Below, piece by piece: positions 60,377 through 64,000 of a DNA stretch of 64,000 bases. The position numbers were made by a program, and so were the translations under genes. The number at the start of each line of letters is the position of its first letter. The first letter of the stretch is position 1. This DNA is from Verrucomicrobiales bacterium (lineage in GTDB: Bacteria; Verrucomicrobiota; Verrucomicrobiae; Limisphaerales; UBA1100), in contig PBLV01000044.1 in NCBI GenBank assembly GCA_002721895.1, forward strand, positions 55,340 to 119,339. The letters are read 5' to 3'. The notes beneath the pieces were generated by a model. It was given only the letters and a program-made list of their open reading frames with translations, was not told the DNA's origin and ran no database searches.

Positions 60377-62206
60377 ATGATAACCAGACAAACCATCACC
60401 TTGTTGATCTTAACTGTGGGGGTATTCCTTTACCTCGCTGCCTTCGAACGGGATCACAAACCGCCCCCGCCACCCAGTCTGCCATCTCTTCCCACAGTAG
60501 ACACCGCCCAAGTGAAAGCCGTGGAATTGCAGCGCGGCCCACAGCTCTTCCGGCTGGAACGCGGCGCGGATGGCTGGGACATTGTACAACCGTTCAAGTA
60601 TCCCGCCCAGGAATCCCGCGTCATGGCGCTGATTGAGGCCTTGGCCGCCCTGCGCCCCAACAACCACATTCCAGACAAAGAATCGGGCAGTGATCTGGCC
60701 AAGTTCGGCTTGGATCCAGAACGCATGACTCTCCGACTTGAAGGACTTGCCACCAATCATGTCTTTCGCTTGGGCAAACTGACCCCACTTCAGGACAAGC
60801 TGTACCTTGCCGCCAGCGAATCACCGGGCATCTACGTTGTGCCGATTGATTTTTTGCAGACACTGCCGCGCGAAATGGATCACTGGCGCGATCCGCGTCT
60901 GGCGCCATTGGGTGTCTCGCGGGCACAGGTGGATCACCTCACACTCACGGATCCCGCCGGCCCTGTCCTCGAACTCCGGCGAAATATCACCAATGGCACT
61001 TGGCGAATTACGCAGCCCGAGCCTTCCAAGCGTGCAGATCCTCTTCGTATCCGGCAATTTCTGGAAGAATTGCAGGGCTGGACAGCCAAACAATTTATCT
61101 CTGCGGAAAGCGCCTCCTCAAAAGAAGACATGGGGCTTCAGCCGCCTGTGCTCAAGCTACGACTTGGCCACGGAACCAACCGGGTGTTAGCTCTCAACCT
61201 TGGAGGCACCCACACAAATCAAACAGGCTTCATTTATGTCCACAACCCCATCCTGGACACGCTGATGACCGTATCACGAACGAACACCTTGGACCTTTTA
61301 AAGCAATCACCGTGGAAACTATTTGGCAACCGCCAAATGATCAACTCTTTTAAATCGAATGCCGTTGCCCGTATCGACATCCACACCCCCAGAGAAAAAT
61401 TTTCCCTAGCGCAAAGCCCCACCGACAACGCGTGGCAAATCGTGAAACCCACAGTACAAAATGCAGATGAGGAACTGGTCGGAGATCTCCTTTTTCAGCT
61501 GGCCAACCTGCAGGCCCAAAGCCTCGTGAAGGACGTGGTCACAGACTTTGGAGAATACGGCTTGGAAGAGCCCTCTACGTCAGTAGTTCTCTGGCAGTTT
61601 CCCTCAAATGGATCCGTGACCAACAAGATGATGGCACGCGTAGACTTCGGTCGCGTCGATCCCGATAACGGCCTGGTTTTTGCCCGGCGCCACGATGAAA
61701 ATATGGTCTATGCCCTTGATGGGCTCGAATTGCAAACGCTACCGGATCAACACTTCAGGCTGCGCGACAAACAACCGTGGCAATTTGAAAACACTGAAGT
61801 GTCAAAAGTTATCCTAACATTGAAAGGTGATGAACCCGTGGAATTTTCCCGCAACGATCTTCGTCGATGGAGCGGCCCCAACGGCCAACTCACAACTCCA
61901 TCGGAAACAACCATGAACAAAACGCTCGATGCACTGGGAAAATTCCGCGTCGAACGATGGCTGGTCCAAGGAGATGACAAATTCAGCGTGCCGACATTCG
62001 GCTTTTTGGATACTGCGGAACGAATTGAACTGGAGGTAAAACAATCCGGCCGCTTGGTCCGCCACAAACTTCACTTAGGAGCCGCCAATCTACAGGGGGA
62101 CCGATACGCGGCGACAACCGGCCCGGATGGGCAGATGGTGGTTTTTACTTTCCCGGAAGTTGTTTACGCACAGGTTTTGAAAACCTACGCGCTTCTACCT
62201 GACTAA
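60377..62206 (+). CDS. DUF4340-domain protein of the Gld-type system
   Basis: 609 residues. One N-terminal membrane helix (LLILTVGVFLYLAAF) is followed by a periplasmic part with repeated DUF4340 motifs: LFRLERGADGWDI, LAKFGLDPERMTLRLEG, and later FGEYGLEEPSTSVVLW and KFSVPTFGFLDTAERIELEV. The motif FGL(D/E)xP recurs about three times, so the domain may be repeated. DUF4340 proteins regularly follow GldG-like genes; their biochemical role is unknown. It starts directly after the gldG stop. Its own stop overlaps atpC by 4 bases on the opposite strand. Confidence 0.88.
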   Translation: MITRQTITLLILTVGVFLYLAAFERDHKPPPPPSLPSLPTVDTAQVKAVELQRGPQLFRLERGADGWDIVQPFKYPAQESRVMALIEALAALRPNNHIPDKESGSDLAKFGLDPERMTLRLEGLATNHVFRLGKLTPLQDKLYLAASESPGIYVVPIDFLQTLPREMDHWRDPRLAPLGVSRAQVDHLTLTDPAGPVLELRRNITNGTWRITQPEPSKRADPLRIRQFLEELQGWTAKQFISAESASSKEDMGLQPPVLKLRLGHGTNRVLALNLGGTHTNQTGFIYVHNPILDTLMTVSRTNTLDLLKQSPWKLFGNRQMINSFKSNAVARIDIHTPREKFSLAQSPTDNAWQIVKPTVQNADEELVGDLLFQLANLQAQSLVKDVVTDFGEYGLEEPSTSVVLWQFPSNGSVTNKMMARVDFGRVDPDNGLVFARRHDENMVYALDGLELQTLPDQHFRLRDKQPWQFENTEVSKVILTLKGDEPVEFSRNDLRRWSGPNGQLTTPSETTMNKTLDALGKFRVERWLVQGDDKFSVPTFGFLDTAERIELEVKQSGRLVRHKLHLGAANLQGDRYAATTGPDGQMVVFTFPEVVYAQVLKTYALLPD

Positions 62207-62616
62207 CTACTGTGGCGCTTGGCCTTTAGCTGCGCCTCTGAGTAGAGAATCGCCGCCGCCAGAGCCTTGGCTTCGTCCTCGGAAATATCGCCGCCGTCCT
62301 CGAGCCGTTGCTGGGCCTTGGCCTTGGCTTCCTCAGCGGCGGCCTCATCGATGTCCGCGCTGTTGGCGGCGTTGTCGGTGAGGATGGCCACATGGTCGCC
62401 GGTGATTTCCGCGAAACCCTCGCCCACGGCTAAAATTTCCTCGGCGCCCGCCTTGCGCGCAATCAGCTCGCCGGCCTGTACCTTGGTCATCAACGGCTCG
62501 TGGTTCGGGTAAATGCCGGCCTCGCCTTCCTGACCGGGCAGGGTCACCATCTCCACGTCCTCGGAGTAAATGACGGCCTCCGGGGTGACGATCTCGAGCT
62601 TGAGAGTTTCAGCCAT
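62203..62616 (-). CDS. atpC: F1F0 ATP synthase epsilon subunit
   Basis: 137 residues. The beta-sandwich N-domain (KLEIVTPEAVIYSEDVEMVTLPGQEGEAGIYP, shown only in part) with LPGQEGEAGI and GEGFAEITGDHVAILTDNA is diagnostic. The C-terminal helical hairpin (about 90-137) is alanine/lysine-rich, as in proteins that inhibit ATP hydrolysis. It follows atpD on the same strand by 22 bases, the usual atpD-atpC end of the operon. Confidence 0.95.
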   Translation of the reverse strand: MAETLKLEIVTPEAVIYSEDVEMVTLPGQEGEAGIYPNHEPLMTKVQAGELIARKAGAEEILAVGEGFAEITGDHVAILTDNAANSADIDEAAAEEAKAKAQQRLEDGGDISEDEAKALAAAILYSEAQLKAKRHSS

Positions 62617-62638
62617 GTGCGTTTGTGGCGGTCGTTAC

Positions 62639-64000
<1,362 letters not shown>

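Overview
The window looks like a chromosomal segment of a Verrucomicrobiota-type (PVC group) bacterium. This is inferred from family content: a C-terminal PVC-type heme-binding CxxCH domain on a HEAT protein, prepilin-like proteins with a conserved FTLIELL leader, secreted PQQ-propeller and DUF1080 proteins, Tat-like esterases, many small lipoproteins, and a eukaryotic-type HisA. No rRNA, tRNA, CRISPR array, insertion sequence or prophage was seen. Most of the sequence is GC-rich by eye. Genes are tightly packed, with many ATGA/GTGA overlaps inside operons and several convergent pairs whose stop codons overlap.

Layout. 0-3.6 kb: 3' part of a c-type cytochrome/HEAT protein, then a coiled-coil membrane protein and a lipoprotein. 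3.7-4.0 kb: a geneless, strongly structured stretch, the only gap over 300 bases. 4.0-7.9 kb (minus strand): folP-cdaA-mini cdaR-glmM-GNAT operon, joining c-di-AMP synthesis to cell-wall precursor supply; its CdaR homologue is only a 68-residue membrane stub. 7.9-14.6 kb: secreted tandem-repeat protein with a clear terminator, small membrane protein and lipoprotein, VWA protein, rhamnulokinase, esterase, a secretin-like mini protein and an HpnA-like epimerase. 14.6-17.9 kb: the canonical rpmH-rnpA-yidD-yidC-khpB membrane-insertion operon with a good sigma-70-type promoter. 17.9-23.3 kb: an HDAC-family deacetylase and a 1510-residue secreted protein whose 5' half is conspicuously AT-richer. 23.5-26.5 kb: scpA-scpB-pheA-zincin.

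27.7-30.4 kb holds three broken genes (two SRPBCC proteins and one lipoprotein) interleaved with an intact beta-carbonic anhydrase and a small TPR-like protein. 30.4-35.2 kb: sugar isomerase-like and PfkB kinase pair, a secretin-like lipoprotein, hisA and a flavoprotein. 35.3-43.5 kb: GntP permease carrying an EF-hand-like loop, a fused membrane/spermidine-synthase protein, an epimerase, an esterase, and a HEAT/jelly-roll plus PQQ-propeller pair. 43.5-48.9 kb: TerB-AI-2E fusion, Sel1/LysM lipoprotein, MscS channel, KamA-like radical SAM enzyme. 49.1-54.2 kb: a DUF1080 protein split by a LysM-like insert, two prepilin-like proteins flanking a 24-repeat LRR protein. 54.3-62.2 kb: DUF2851 and an htrA-gldA-gldF-gldG-DUF4340 operon. 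62.2-64 kb: atpC and the 3' part of atpD.

The most interesting items are the stub CdaR, the cluster of broken genes, the HtrA-coupled Gld-type ABC system, the EF-hand loop in a GntP transporter, the TerB-permease fusion, two stand-alone secretin-like proteins, recurrent LysM-like inserts, and the structured stretch at 3.7-4.0 kb.
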